Assembly: GCF_008326305.1 (NCBI RefSeq)
Contig: NZ_BIXY01000076.1
Location: 1 to 35,804 of the forward strand
Source: Dictyobacter arantiisoli
Lineage (GTDB): Bacteria > Chloroflexota > Ktedonobacteria > Ktedonobacterales > Ktedonobacteraceae
Reading direction: 5' to 3'
Length of the DNA: 35,804 nt
The notes beneath the pieces were generated by a model that had not been told where the DNA came from, made no database searches, and was given only the letters and a program-made list of their open reading frames with translations. Within the stretch, counting starts at the first letter, position 1, and every line of letters begins with the position of its first letter. Shown in pieces: positions 6,981-16,039 of the stretch. Both the position numbers and the translations under genes were made by a program.

Positions 6981-8651
6981 ATGGATATGATTCCAGTAAG
7001 GAAAAATAGCAGACAAGAAGGAAAAAAGACACTGTTTGAGCGCAATGGATTGGATGAAAGCATGCGCAGGGGTTGGATCTTTCATCCTTTCACGATGGTT
7101 GCTTTACTGACCGTGCTGGCTCTGGTACTGGATTTTCACTTGCTTGGACGTCCTGGTATCTGGTTTGATGAAGCTTTTTCGGTTGAACTTGCGCGCCAAC
7201 CTCTCCCATTACTCTGGCATACTATCTTCGGACCAGAACCAAATATGGAATTGTATTATCTTTTGCTCCATGTCTGGCTGCAGGTGACTGGCTGGGTGGG
7301 ATGGCAACCGGTCGAGTGGATCGTGCGTTTCCCTTCAGCGCTCTGTGCGGCATTGAGTACTGGTGTATTATTTCTCCTGGGACGGCGTTATCTGGGAACC
7401 CTGGCGGCGGCGGTAGCTACTGTATTATATGCTTGTAATTATTTACAATTGGTTTATGCCCAGCAAGCCCGTTCCTATGCCCTGCAATTGCTCTTGTTGA
7501 GTGTGGGCTGGCTTGCGCTGTTCCTGGCTTTGCAGGGCGCGCAGCCACAGAAACGCTGGTGGATCGCCTATGTCGTCGTTATGACGCTAGCTATCTATGC
7601 GCAACTTTTTAGTATGCTGATAGTATTATCTCAAGTTGTTGCTATTATCGGTTTGTGGATCATGCCTACTCACTGGCGTGCTCAGACGCGACAAAGAACG
7701 CCTGGCTTCTTTATCAGTCTGATTGCTATTGGCGTGCTGAGTATTCCAATGTTTATTGAGAGTTTACACGGCTCTAAAACTGGTTGGCTGCCTGTTCCTC
7801 ATCTCAATGATTTTCAGGCGTTCTTTACTATTTTAAGTGGTGATACGCCACGTTACCTGGTGGTAATGGGGGGCTGCATGCTGGCTGGCTTGCTCTGCAT
7901 CGTTATCGTTCTGTGGAGACAGCGTGTGCCTGCCTGGTATCTTCGGATTGCCGGTGGAGCTGAGGAGAATGTAAGCATTACCAGACATAGAGATCTCTGG
8001 CCGTTTGTCTGGATCATGTTGTGCTGGTTTATTTTGCCGATTGTTGTCAGTTACGGAATATCCCAGGGCTCGTTACGACTCTTTTCGACACGCTATCTGG
8101 TCGTAGTAGTGCCGCCTTTCTGTTTCCTGACGGTCCTGTTGCTGTCCATCTGGCGGCAATGGTTGGTGCGAGCTGTATTAATTCTGGGTATACTGGGATC
8201 GGCGGTACTTGTCGTACCACACTATTATCAAAATGCGCAGGTTGAGACCTGGAATAGCGCGGTCCACTGGTTACTCGATCGCTATCAAGCGGGAGATGGA
8301 CTGGTTTGCTATGATAATGCAACCACGCAGGGATGCCAGATTGCAGTTGAGTATTATCTGCATGCGTATCCCAATGGGGCGTACTTTTCAGCCGACAGCC
8401 CGGGAGCGTTTTCCTGGCAGAAATTTAGTACCAATGAGGCGCAAAATGATCCAGAGCTGGCGTTAAATCCAGCTATAATATCCAGCTATGCCAGCCACCA
8501 TAAGCGCATCTTTATGATTGTTGGGCGTGTCGCTAACGATGCCGGTGCGGTGCGTGTCAAACAAACCCAACTCTGGTTGGATCAGCAGTATCATTTTATT
8601 GATCAAGTCGTTACACCTACGGTGATTATCCGTCTGTATCAAACGCAATGA
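6981..8651 (+). CDS. Multi-membrane glycosyltransferase, GT39/ArnT-like
   Basis: A 556-residue integral membrane protein with about ten hydrophobic segments. The first external loop has the acidic motif 'GIWFDEAFSVELARQPL' (D63, E64), the usual place of the catalytic Asp in PMT/ArnT-type (GT-C) enzymes. It is followed by 'PNMELYYLLLHVWLQ', equivalent to the 'HPPLYYLLL' block. Such enzymes move a sugar from a polyprenyl-phosphate donor to a lipid or protein outside the membrane. The donor and acceptor are unknown. ATG 6981 is used, after AGAAGGG; ATG 6987 has better spacing. The soluble C-terminal part (about 440-556) is normal for the family. It is upstream of a second GT-C enzyme, suggesting a cell-envelope glycan role. 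Confidence 0.8.
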   Translation: MDMIPVRKNSRQEGKKTLFERNGLDESMRRGWIFHPFTMVALLTVLALVLDFHLLGRPGIWFDEAFSVELARQPLPLLWHTIFGPEPNMELYYLLLHVWLQVTGWVGWQPVEWIVRFPSALCAALSTGVLFLLGRRYLGTLAAAVATVLYACNYLQLVYAQQARSYALQLLLLSVGWLALFLALQGAQPQKRWWIAYVVVMTLAIYAQLFSMLIVLSQVVAIIGLWIMPTHWRAQTRQRTPGFFISLIAIGVLSIPMFIESLHGSKTGWLPVPHLNDFQAFFTILSGDTPRYLVVMGGCMLAGLLCIVIVLWRQRVPAWYLRIAGGAEENVSITRHRDLWPFVWIMLCWFILPIVVSYGISQGSLRLFSTRYLVVVVPPFCFLTVLLLSIWRQWLVRAVLILGILGSAVLVVPHYYQNAQVETWNSAVHWLLDRYQAGDGLVCYDNATTQGCQIAVEYYLHAYPNGAYFSADSPGAFSWQKFSTNEAQNDPELALNPAIISSYASHHKRIFMIVGRVANDAGAVRVKQTQLWLDQQYHFIDQVVTPTVIIRLYQTQ

Positions 8652-8867
8652 GCAGCCTTGCTATACTTGATGTGCTGCCAGTACTGCTTTTACTATAGTA
8701 CGAAGCGCTTGTTTAATGTTTATTGTAGCAACATATGCTATTATTAATAGTGCGTTGTATGCTACCAATTATAGCGCACCATCTGCCATCATAAAAGTAA
8801 GCCGATGCGATGTGCTGGTCAGATAGATACCCCTGATAGTCTGATGAGTAGGAGATGGGAGTTGAAC

Positions 8868-9242
8868 ATGGCTAATTCATTTAATGAATTGTATAACAAT
8901 ATCCTCAATGCTGTTTTTATCGAAAAAGCAAAGCAGCAATTGGAACAAGGTGTGGACGGATTGGGAGGCGCGGATGCCTACGCGGATCAAGGCAAACCTG
9001 ATTTCGCTCTGGCCCATTTATTATTGACAGATGCCCCCGATGATGTGAAACGGGATATTCTGGCGCGTGCCTATGAGCGTCGCGCAGAGTTGACTGAAGC
9101 AAAGGCCGAGTCATTTGATCAGCAGTTTCATCGTCCGTTCCCATTGGTAAAGTTGGAAGCTCAAAAAGATCGTTTGTCCGCCCAACAGGTACGCCAGGGA
9201 AAGCGGATACGTAGAGGCGCAAAATCACTTACGATGAATTGA
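8868..9242 (+). CDS. Small charged protein of unknown function
   Basis: A 124-residue soluble protein, rich in Ala, Gln, Asp, Lys and Arg, mostly helical in appearance, with no cysteine and no membrane segment. Landmarks are 'MANSFNELYNNILNAVFIEK', a middle 'GADAYADQGKPDFALAHLL' that could form a TPR-like helix pair, and a basic C-terminus ('RQGKRIRRGAK'). ATG 8868 has GGGAG seven bases upstream; an earlier in-frame start at 8805 lacks one. It lies between two glycosyltransferase genes but has its own gaps (216 and 87 bases). I do not recognise a family. Confidence 0.7.
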   Translation: MANSFNELYNNILNAVFIEKAKQQLEQGVDGLGGADAYADQGKPDFALAHLLLTDAPDDVKRDILARAYERRAELTEAKAESFDQQFHRPFPLVKLEAQKDRLSAQQVRQGKRIRRGAKSLTMN

Positions 9243-9278
9243 CGATTTTACGCATTTTTTGATTTTCACTTTATTGTA

Positions 9279-9284
9279 TATAAT
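9279..9284 (+). promoter_or_regulatory. -10 element for the second glycosyltransferase
   Basis: TATAAT at 9279-9284 lies 45 bases before the TTG start, with a T-rich TTTTGA-like -35 region at 9257-9262. Confidence 0.35.
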
Positions 9285-9329
9285 TGTTAGCCAGTACAGT
9301 TAGCCTTTTATTGTAGGAGATGGTAGTTC

Positions 9330-11078
9330 TTGTTAGATAATGCTATAAAAAGTTCTGGCACACCTCTAGCGGCCGAATCTCTTTCTGAGTCAGCGCATAA
9401 AATTTCTCTCTGGCCTCTTCTCTGTTGTGCAGGTGTGTTTCTTCTCAGTATTTTATTCAGTATATCAGTATTTTATTCATTCGCTGGTTTCTCTACCCAT
9501 AACTGGATTAGTTTGAAATTGAAATGGTTCGGCAGTTGGATTCCCGTCTATCTGGGATCAGCTCCCCATGATGTGTTCCATCTCAAAGAGGCTGGCTTCA
9601 TTGAGTGGATGGTTTTGCTGGCGTGTATGACTATTGCTTATGCACTGGCTGCCTTTTTCATCTATCGCCAGGCCCGAGAGGCTACCACTAAAACTATCCT
9701 GGCCTTCATTTTTGGCGGCGTAATCATTGCTGCTTTACTCTACCTGTTTACGCCCGCCATGGTGACGACCGATATCTTTTCCTATGAGAATTATGGTCGC
9801 CTTCTGAGTGTCCATGCTGCCAATCCATATTTTGTACCACCTAACGCTTATCAAGGTGATGTATCATTACAATGGGTATTTAAGGCATATAGAAATGTTG
9901 TCTCCATTTATGGGCCAATCTGGACATTGGTGAGTAGCCTCCTATCCGGGTTCTCAATTACACAAATGGGGATGATCATCGTATTTCGCGGTTTCGCGAT
10001 CTTGTGCCACCTTGCCAATATTGTGCTGGTGATCGCTACCTTACGCATGTTGAAGCGTTCGCCACGCGTGGTGCTACTTGGCGCTTTCCTTTACGCCTGG
10101 AATCCTCTGGTATTGCTGGAAGCTTGCATGAGTGGACATAACGATGTGTTTATGGCCTTCTTCATGTTGTTGGGATTATACTTTTGTGCCCGGGGCGAGC
10201 GTAAAGGAACGTTTACACAATGGCGTAGCTATATACCGGCAATACTGGCCTTTACTGCCTCTGCCCTCGTCAAGTTTAGTTCTGCTCCGCTTCTCATCAT
10301 CTTTGTGCTGGCATTGTTCTTCGCGAAAGTTCATGCAGATAGTAAAGATGGCAAGCTAATCTGGCGTCCCGCGCTTGTGCCAGCGTTGCTGGCAAGTTGC
10401 ATCTGTATCGTGTTTGCGCTTGCGCTCTATGCTCCCTTCTACAGTGGACATAGTGTTCAGGCCATTATCTCAAGTGTGACCAATCTGCCATCGGCCACGC
10501 AATCGCAGAATTCGATACTGGCTACCTTTTTCTACTACAATGAAGCGCATCGTTTGCATGGGATAGTAACTATCCTGAATAGCCGCAAACTATGGAATAT
10601 ATTGAATATTGTGGGCTTGCTATTGCCGATTATGGTGGGGTGTCGATATCTGTGGCGTACGCCTGACACGCGTACCATTGCGCTGGTCACCTTAGCCTCT
10701 CTGGGTGGTTTCTTGCTCACCTCTCCCTGGTTCTTCTCCTGGTATCTGGTATGGGTAATGATACTGATTCCCTTTTGCTTACCGGTACAAAAGGAGCGTC
10801 TGGCGCGTGCTCTCCTGGCGTTTGGACTCTCATTTTCGATTACCTGTTTCCTGGCATATTACACCTCCACTGTTGGCTGGCGGCTTGCTGCGATGAAACC
10901 GGCATCGGATAGCTGGTCGATCTGGCAAAATCTTGGCATGTTTGTTATTCCACTCCTTGCCTTTCTCATCTTCTGGTTCTATCCACCACGGAATGCCAGG
11001 GTAGAGCAGGAGCTTGAGCCACAAGCCATTTCCGCTTTTTCATCTATAACCGCTTCTGCTTCTGCTGATCCTCAGTAA
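9330..11078 (+). CDS. Polytopic GT-C mannosyltransferase-like protein (MptB/GT87-like)
   Basis: A 582-residue membrane protein with about 13 hydrophobic segments. The first large loop has 'TTDIFSYENYGRLLSVHAAN' followed by 'PYFVPP', then 'SIYGPIW'. This D..SY..YGR...NPY...YGP pattern is typical of polyprenol-phosphate-mannose-dependent alpha-mannosyltransferases; D148 is the candidate catalytic acid. It is expected to add mannose (or another hexose) to an envelope glycolipid or glycan on the outer face of the membrane. The start is TTG at 9330, about 10 bases after AGGAGA; no ATG or GTG fits. It ends inside the left arm of a 30-bp terminator palindrome. The sugar and acceptor cannot be told from sequence. 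Confidence 0.8.
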   Translation: MLDNAIKSSGTPLAAESLSESAHKISLWPLLCCAGVFLLSILFSISVFYSFAGFSTHNWISLKLKWFGSWIPVYLGSAPHDVFHLKEAGFIEWMVLLACMTIAYALAAFFIYRQAREATTKTILAFIFGGVIIAALLYLFTPAMVTTDIFSYENYGRLLSVHAANPYFVPPNAYQGDVSLQWVFKAYRNVVSIYGPIWTLVSSLLSGFSITQMGMIIVFRGFAILCHLANIVLVIATLRMLKRSPRVVLLGAFLYAWNPLVLLEACMSGHNDVFMAFFMLLGLYFCARGERKGTFTQWRSYIPAILAFTASALVKFSSAPLLIIFVLALFFAKVHADSKDGKLIWRPALVPALLASCICIVFALALYAPFYSGHSVQAIISSVTNLPSATQSQNSILATFFYYNEAHRLHGIVTILNSRKLWNILNIVGLLLPIMVGCRYLWRTPDTRTIALVTLASLGGFLLTSPWFFSWYLVWVMILIPFCLPVQKERLARALLAFGLSFSITCFLAYYTSTVGWRLAAMKPASDSWSIWQNLGMFVIPLLAFLIFWFYPPRNARVEQELEPQAISAFSSITASASADPQ

Positions 11079-11138
11079 GCAAACAAACAAAAAGAAGGGA
11101 TCTCAAGTTTGAGATCCCTTCTTTTTGTTTGTTTGCTT
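11077..11138. terminator. Bidirectional terminator, perfect 30-bp arms
   Basis: Arms at 11077-11106 and 11109-11138 match exactly around GT. The stem core AAGAAGGGATCTCAA is preceded by AAGCAAACAAACAAA and followed by TTTTTGTTTGTTTGC, giving T-rich tracts in both directions. It serves the glycosyltransferase (rightward) and gyrA (leftward). The TAA of the glycosyltransferase contributes the first two bases of the stem. Confidence 0.9.
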
Positions 11139-11156
11139 GCTTAACACAAGATACTT

Positions 11157-13739
11157 TTATTCCTCGTCTTCGGAATCCTGGGTTTCAAGTGTATCCTCAG
11201 CCTCCTCGTCAGCATCTTCTGGCTCTAAGGTCGGAACTGCTACGGGAGCGCCCTGCTCATCTAACTCAAGGGATGTGTTATCTATATTCTCATCATCCTC
11301 CGTTTCGGAATCTTTCTTTCCGTTGGTGGTGGCAATAGCGACAATCGCATCCTTCTTGTTGACATGCATCAGGATCACGCCCTGGGTGGCACGTCCGCTG
11401 ATCTTGATCGTGTTGACATCGGTACGGATTACCACACCACTGGCGGAGATAATCATGACATCATTATCCAGCTCCGTGATAGTGCGGGATGCTGCCACCA
11501 GACCGGTTTTGTCCGAGATTTTAGAGGTAATGACACCGCTACCGCCGCGATTGTGGCGTGGATAATCCTCAATCGGCGTACGTTTGCCATAGCCATACTC
11601 GGTGACGATCAGGAGTTCGCTATTCTCTGTGGCCTGATTAAGCGAGACTACGGTATCGTTCTCATCCAGACGAATACCGCGTACGCCGCCACTGGTACGT
11701 GATGCCAGCCGTAAGTCATCGACGCAGAAGCGAATTGCCTGACCTCTAGATGTGATCAGCAGGACATCATCGCCGGTACGCGCCATTTTCGCGCCTACCA
11801 GTTCATCATCCTCTTCCAGATTCATGGCGATCAAGCCCTGGCGGCGGACCGCTTCAAACTCGCTCATGGCGGTCTTTTTGACTTCACCCTTTTTGGTCGC
11901 CACAATCAAGACATCGTGGCTCACGCCCTTGGTAACGGCCACAATCGCGGTAATCCGTTCGCGCTGCTCAATGGCGAGCATATTAATCAGATGCTCTCCT
12001 TTGGCGGTACGACTGACATCAGGCAGTTCATACACCCTGAGCTGGAAGACGCGACCGCGATCAGTAAAGAAAAGCAGGCTATCATGGGTATGAGTGACCA
12101 GTAAGTCGCGTACTGCATCATCCTCGCGGGTCGCCATACCGGTGACTCCACGGCCACCACGGCGCTGCGCACGATAGGTATCGGAAGGCAGGCGTTTGAT
12201 ATAGCCTTTTTCGGTCAGCGTAACCACGACCTCTTCATTCGGAATCAGGTCCTCATATTTGAAGTCCCCGATCTCAGCCTCGATAATCTCAGTGCGGCGC
12301 TCATCGCCATATTTCTCTTTGAGTTCCTTCAAATCTGCTTTAATGAGCTTGCGAATTTCATTGATATCGCTTAACAGCATATTGTAATAATTGATATGCT
12401 GCAGGACATCCTTCAACTCATCCTCATTCTTCTGGCGTTCCATCGAGGCCAGACGAGCCAGGCGCATTTCCAGGATGGCGCGAGCCTGTAATTCAGAGAA
12501 GCCAAACTGTTCGCGCAATGACTGCAAGCCATCTTCATAGGCTGAACGGGAGGTACGAATGATATTGATTACCGCATCCAGATTATCCAGCGCGATCTTA
12601 AAGCCTTCCAGGATATGTTCGCGGGCTTGAGCCTTGGCAAGCTCAAATCTGGTCCGGCGCGTTAAGACAACTTCACGATGGCGGATATAATGAAACAGGA
12701 ACTTCTTCAGGGTCAGGGTCTGTGGTTGTTGTTCAACCAGCGCCAGCATATTCGTATTAAACGCCGTCTGCATGGCCGTAAATTTAAAGAGGGAATTGAG
12801 CACGCTATCCATGTTGGCGTCGCGCTTGAGATCGACCACCATACGCATACCCTGGCGATCTGATTCGTCGCGAACTTCTGAGATGCCATCGATTTTCTTA
12901 TCGCGTGCCAGCTCGGCAATCTTTTTGACGAGATCAGCTTTATTCACCTGATAGGGAAGTTCTGTCACAATGATGCTGATGCGACCGCGTTCGCTCTCTT
13001 CAGCATGGGTTTTGGCGCGAATCACCACGCGACCGCGTCCAGTGGCATAGGTATTGCGAATGCCGGAGCGACCTTGAATGATACCACCGGTAGGGAAATC
13101 GGGACCACGTACAATCCGTGACAGTTCTTCTGTCGTGGCATCTGGATTGTCGATCAGATAGGCGATACCATCACAGACCTCATTCAAATTGTGAGGTGGA
13201 ATATTGGTTGCCATACCGACGGCAATACCGGTTGAGCCATTTAAAAGTAAATTTGGGAGGCGGGCCGGCATAACCGTTGGTTCTAAGGCCTGATTATCAT
13301 AGTTGGGATCGAAGTTGACAGTATCCTTCTCAATATCGGATAGTAACTCGTCGGCGATCGCGGCCATTTTCGCCTCGGTATAACGCATGGCGGCGGGTGG
13401 ATCGTCATCTTGCGATCCAAAGTTCCCCTGACCAAGGATCAGCGGATAGCGCATCGCCCAGGGTTGAGCCATACGCACCAGTGCGGCATAAACAGATGAA
13501 TCGCCATGCGGGTGATAACTCTTCAACACTTCGCCAACGGTACCTGCGGATTTGCGAAACGTTTTTGTTGATTGCAGACCCATCTGGTCCATTGCATAAA
13601 GTACACGACGATGAACAGGTTTCAGGCCATCTCGTACATCAGGAAGCGCGCGGCTCACAATGACGCTCATTGAGTAGTCGAGATAGGCTCCTGTCATTTC
13701 ATTTACGATATTAACTAGCTTTACATTGCCGGGTTCCAT
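11157..13739 (-). CDS. gyrA: DNA gyrase subunit A
   Basis: An 860-residue type IIA topoisomerase subunit that cleaves and religates DNA for ATP-dependent negative supercoiling with GyrB. The winged-helix/tower region holds the catalytic tyrosine Y120 in 'AMRYTEAKM'. The C-terminal beta-pinwheel begins with the GyrA box 'QRRGGRG', which identifies gyrase rather than Topo IV. Pinwheel repeats such as 'TSRGQAIRF' and 'TEYGYGKRT' follow, then a long acidic tail ('EPEDADEEAEDTLETQDSED'). In the quinolone region 'HPHGDSSVYAALVRM' the residue matching E. coli D87 is alanine (A85). ATG 13739 is chosen because GAGGA lies 9 bases upstream; the longer frame to 13847 has no support. gyrB is not in the window. 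Confidence 0.97.
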   Translation of the reverse strand: MEPGNVKLVNIVNEMTGAYLDYSMSVIVSRALPDVRDGLKPVHRRVLYAMDQMGLQSTKTFRKSAGTVGEVLKSYHPHGDSSVYAALVRMAQPWAMRYPLILGQGNFGSQDDDPPAAMRYTEAKMAAIADELLSDIEKDTVNFDPNYDNQALEPTVMPARLPNLLLNGSTGIAVGMATNIPPHNLNEVCDGIAYLIDNPDATTEELSRIVRGPDFPTGGIIQGRSGIRNTYATGRGRVVIRAKTHAEESERGRISIIVTELPYQVNKADLVKKIAELARDKKIDGISEVRDESDRQGMRMVVDLKRDANMDSVLNSLFKFTAMQTAFNTNMLALVEQQPQTLTLKKFLFHYIRHREVVLTRRTRFELAKAQAREHILEGFKIALDNLDAVINIIRTSRSAYEDGLQSLREQFGFSELQARAILEMRLARLASMERQKNEDELKDVLQHINYYNMLLSDINEIRKLIKADLKELKEKYGDERRTEIIEAEIGDFKYEDLIPNEEVVVTLTEKGYIKRLPSDTYRAQRRGGRGVTGMATREDDAVRDLLVTHTHDSLLFFTDRGRVFQLRVYELPDVSRTAKGEHLINMLAIEQRERITAIVAVTKGVSHDVLIVATKKGEVKKTAMSEFEAVRRQGLIAMNLEEDDELVGAKMARTGDDVLLITSRGQAIRFCVDDLRLASRTSGGVRGIRLDENDTVVSLNQATENSELLIVTEYGYGKRTPIEDYPRHNRGGSGVITSKISDKTGLVAASRTITELDNDVMIISASGVVIRTDVNTIKISGRATQGVILMHVNKKDAIVAIATTNGKKDSETEDDENIDNTSLELDEQGAPVAVPTLEPEDADEEAEDTLETQDSEDEE

Positions 13740-13848
13740 AAAAGCATCCTCACCAAAAAGTAAGACATAGCCTGAAGGGCGATATCGGGTTGAAGCATTG
13801 ATATAAGCTGTTTGGAGGGGTCTTAGAAAAAGTAATCCTACCAGCATT

Positions 13849-13854
13849 ATTATA
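13849..13854 (-). promoter_or_regulatory. -10 element for gyrA
   Basis: A perfect leftward TATAAT (13854-13849) gives a leader of about 100 bases. The -35 region (TCGTCA or near) is poor, as is common for supercoiling-sensitive gyr promoters, but that link is inference. Confidence 0.4.
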
Positions 13855-13859
13855 GCACA

Positions 13860-14301
13860 CCAGGCCTGTATTGACGAATTTTTTTGCCGCCATTTAGGAC
13901 CTCTATTTCAGGCGCGCAATCCCCTCTACAGGTGGCTTGATGCCCTTCTGGTTCTGCTTATGGATAGGCAGTTTTTTTACCCATCAGTAAAACGCGTTGC
14001 TGTAAGTATATGGTTGTTTTAGGGCAGCGTCTCGCCTCTTGTTATCGCCGCCTATCTGTTGTTTGGCCGACCATTTGACATGAACGTGTAGCTCATATGT
14101 ATTTGAATTTGCTCACTAATACTCTATATTTTGTAAATAACCTGTGGTATGATTAACTGCAGGAGCGGAGATGCAAGGCTGTAAAAAAACAACCTGCTGT
14201 TCGTTCAGAAGTGCAATGTGAGCCGTGGAAGGACTGTTTCTACTTATCTTTGGCCTGCCAGGCGATTATTACGCTGCTATGTTGACCGTTGAGGTGACTG
14301 A
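13860..14301. other. Intergenic region between divergent gyrA and the PH-domain gene
   Basis: About 440 bases without a convincing ORF, RNA gene or long repeat. It holds a gyrA -10 at its left end and a rightward promoter candidate at 14103-14130. Nothing else could be supported. Confidence 0.5.
14103..14130 (+). promoter_or_regulatory. Sigma-70 promoter candidate for the PH-PASTA gene
   Basis: A -35 TTGAAT (14103-14108), a 16-base spacer and a -10 TATATT (14125-14130) leave a leader of about 165 bases. A second possible -35, TTGACA, starts at 14075, but its -10 is weak. Confidence 0.4.
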
Positions 14302-15909
14302 ATGGCTCAAAAATCTAAACAAACAACCACGAAACCTCCAAGAGATCTCATCCGTTCTGTGCGCCACCGTTTTAGCGGCTCACAGTTGAGGCGTGGCCCT
14401 GACCATACCTGGCAATTTCCTGGGCAGCAGCCAGGCGAGAGGGTATTGATGGTCGTCCGTAAACACTGGTGGTTCTTGTTCAAGACCGCCTGGCCTCTCT
14501 TGCTGGCTCTGCTGGCCGTAATTGCCATCACCCTCGGCACGGTATCCTATCCTTCTCTGGTAACAGTATGGGTCATATTGGAGATCTCGGCCTTTATTGC
14601 GCTGGTGGGAACTGGCGTCTGGTTCGCCTATCGAAAGTTGGCTGTCTGGTGGTATGAAACATACATCATCACTGATAAGCGTATTATCAATGCGCGTGGA
14701 TTGCTGGAGCCAACGCGTCAATTGACGCCAATTGAAAAGGTGGAGCAGGTTGGTATCGGGGTTGATTCTGTGCTGGGCCTCATACTAAACTTTGGTACGG
14801 TGCATGTCTATCTCGCCGGTGGCGACCTCGATATTAAAGATGTGCCGAATCCCAAAGCCATGCGGGACGCCATCCAGGGAGTATCGAACATTGTTAAAGC
14901 GAAACAACCCAAGCCTGCCCCCGTGCCAACTCCGAAAGATCCAGAACTGGCTGCTGTACTCAAAGCGTTGGCGCAAGGGAAAGAGGTTCCCAAGCTTCCT
15001 AATGCTGATGAAGATCTTCCCCCGATTCGTGGGGATGATGGACGTTTCCTGGGACCCCGCCGTACATTTGGTGGCATTTTACGGATTCCCTGTAATGTGC
15101 GTTACGTTTCCGGTGAATATACGGTTAAATATATTCAACGCTCGCAATATGTACTATTGCGCAGCATTTCACTACCTTTAATCTCATTTATTATTCTCGG
15201 AGTGATTACGCTCTTCGCACCCGGGCTTGGAGTCATCCCTTATACCATCTGGTCCTATTGGTGGCTTTTTATGGGGATAGTTCTGCTTGTTTTGTTGGGA
15301 TATATCGCTTTGACCTACTTCAACTTTGTGGATGATGTGTATATCCTGACCAGTCGGCGTATTATTGATATCGAGCGGCATTTTGCCTTCTTCTTTGAGA
15401 CGAGCCTGGAAACTGAATATAAGAGCGTACGTGACATTCGTGTTCAGGTTCCGGGCATCCTGGCGCGCTTCTTTGATGTTGGTCATGTCTATGTCGAGAC
15501 CCCGGGCAACAATCCAGATGTTGTGCTCTCGTATGTCGATCATCCTTTTATTTTGCAGGATGAGATCCTGGCGATTAAAGCGCATAAAGATAAGGTCGAT
15601 GCGGCGAACAAAGAGAACAACGAAAAGAAGAACTTATCGACCTGGTTTGGTACCGTGGTCTCCAAGATGGAAGAGTTGAATAAGGGTATCAGTACCCCTG
15701 ATCTACGTCATCTGGATCTGTTGGAGGCGATGGGTTGTGCCCAGGAACTGGGATTGGATGTGACGGTTCAGGGTGAGGCTGTCGATAGTCCACATATTCC
15801 GCCAGGATTGGTGATACGCCAGAGTCCTCCTCCAGGAACCGTGATGGAGCGTGGGAGTAAGATTGAGATTGTGTTGAGTAAACGGCCTACTCTGGTGGAT
15901 TCACGGTAG
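14302..15909 (+). CDS. Membrane protein with two bacterial PH-like domains and a C-terminal PASTA domain
   Basis: A 535-residue protein in duplicated format. Two membrane segments (about 58-82 and 86-109) are followed by a first bPH2-like domain (115-198; 'YIITDKRIINARGLLEPTRQ'). Then come a Pro-rich linker (200-250) and two more membrane segments (about 286-306 and 317-340). A second bPH2-like domain follows (345-428; 'YILTSRRIIDIERHF'), then a charged linker and a PASTA domain (470-530; 'LGLDVTVQ', 'VIRQSPPPGTVMERGSKIEI'). PASTA domains usually bind peptidoglycan or beta-lactams outside the cell. With four membrane spans, the PASTA domain lies on the same side as both PH-like domains. GAGGTGA sits 5 bases before ATG 14302. 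The function is unknown; the domain calls are firm, the topology inferred. Confidence 0.85.
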   Translation: MAQKSKQTTTKPPRDLIRSVRHRFSGSQLRRGPDHTWQFPGQQPGERVLMVVRKHWWFLFKTAWPLLLALLAVIAITLGTVSYPSLVTVWVILEISAFIALVGTGVWFAYRKLAVWWYETYIITDKRIINARGLLEPTRQLTPIEKVEQVGIGVDSVLGLILNFGTVHVYLAGGDLDIKDVPNPKAMRDAIQGVSNIVKAKQPKPAPVPTPKDPELAAVLKALAQGKEVPKLPNADEDLPPIRGDDGRFLGPRRTFGGILRIPCNVRYVSGEYTVKYIQRSQYVLLRSISLPLISFIILGVITLFAPGLGVIPYTIWSYWWLFMGIVLLVLLGYIALTYFNFVDDVYILTSRRIIDIERHFAFFFETSLETEYKSVRDIRVQVPGILARFFDVGHVYVETPGNNPDVVLSYVDHPFILQDEILAIKAHKDKVDAANKENNEKKNLSTWFGTVVSKMEELNKGISTPDLRHLDLLEAMGCAQELGLDVTVQGEAVDSPHIPPGLVIRQSPPPGTVMERGSKIEIVLSKRPTLVDSR

Positions 15910-15976
15910 ACATCTTCAACTATGAATTTTCGCAATCTATCATGAAAAATGATCAGAGATGACAGGGCGGCTATAT

Positions 15977-16018
15977 AAAAAGAAGGTGTAGATGCGTTAG
16001 CATCTACACCTTCTTTTT
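15977..16018. terminator. Bidirectional terminator between convergent genes
   Basis: A perfect 19-bp stem (15977-15995 with 16000-16018) with loop GTTA. It starts AAAAAGAAGG and ends CCTTCTTTTT, so each direction ends in a T-run. It separates the PH-PASTA gene (rightward) from the RlmD-like gene (leftward). Confidence 0.9.
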
Positions 16019-16039
16019 ATGGGATGGATGGGAATGAGT

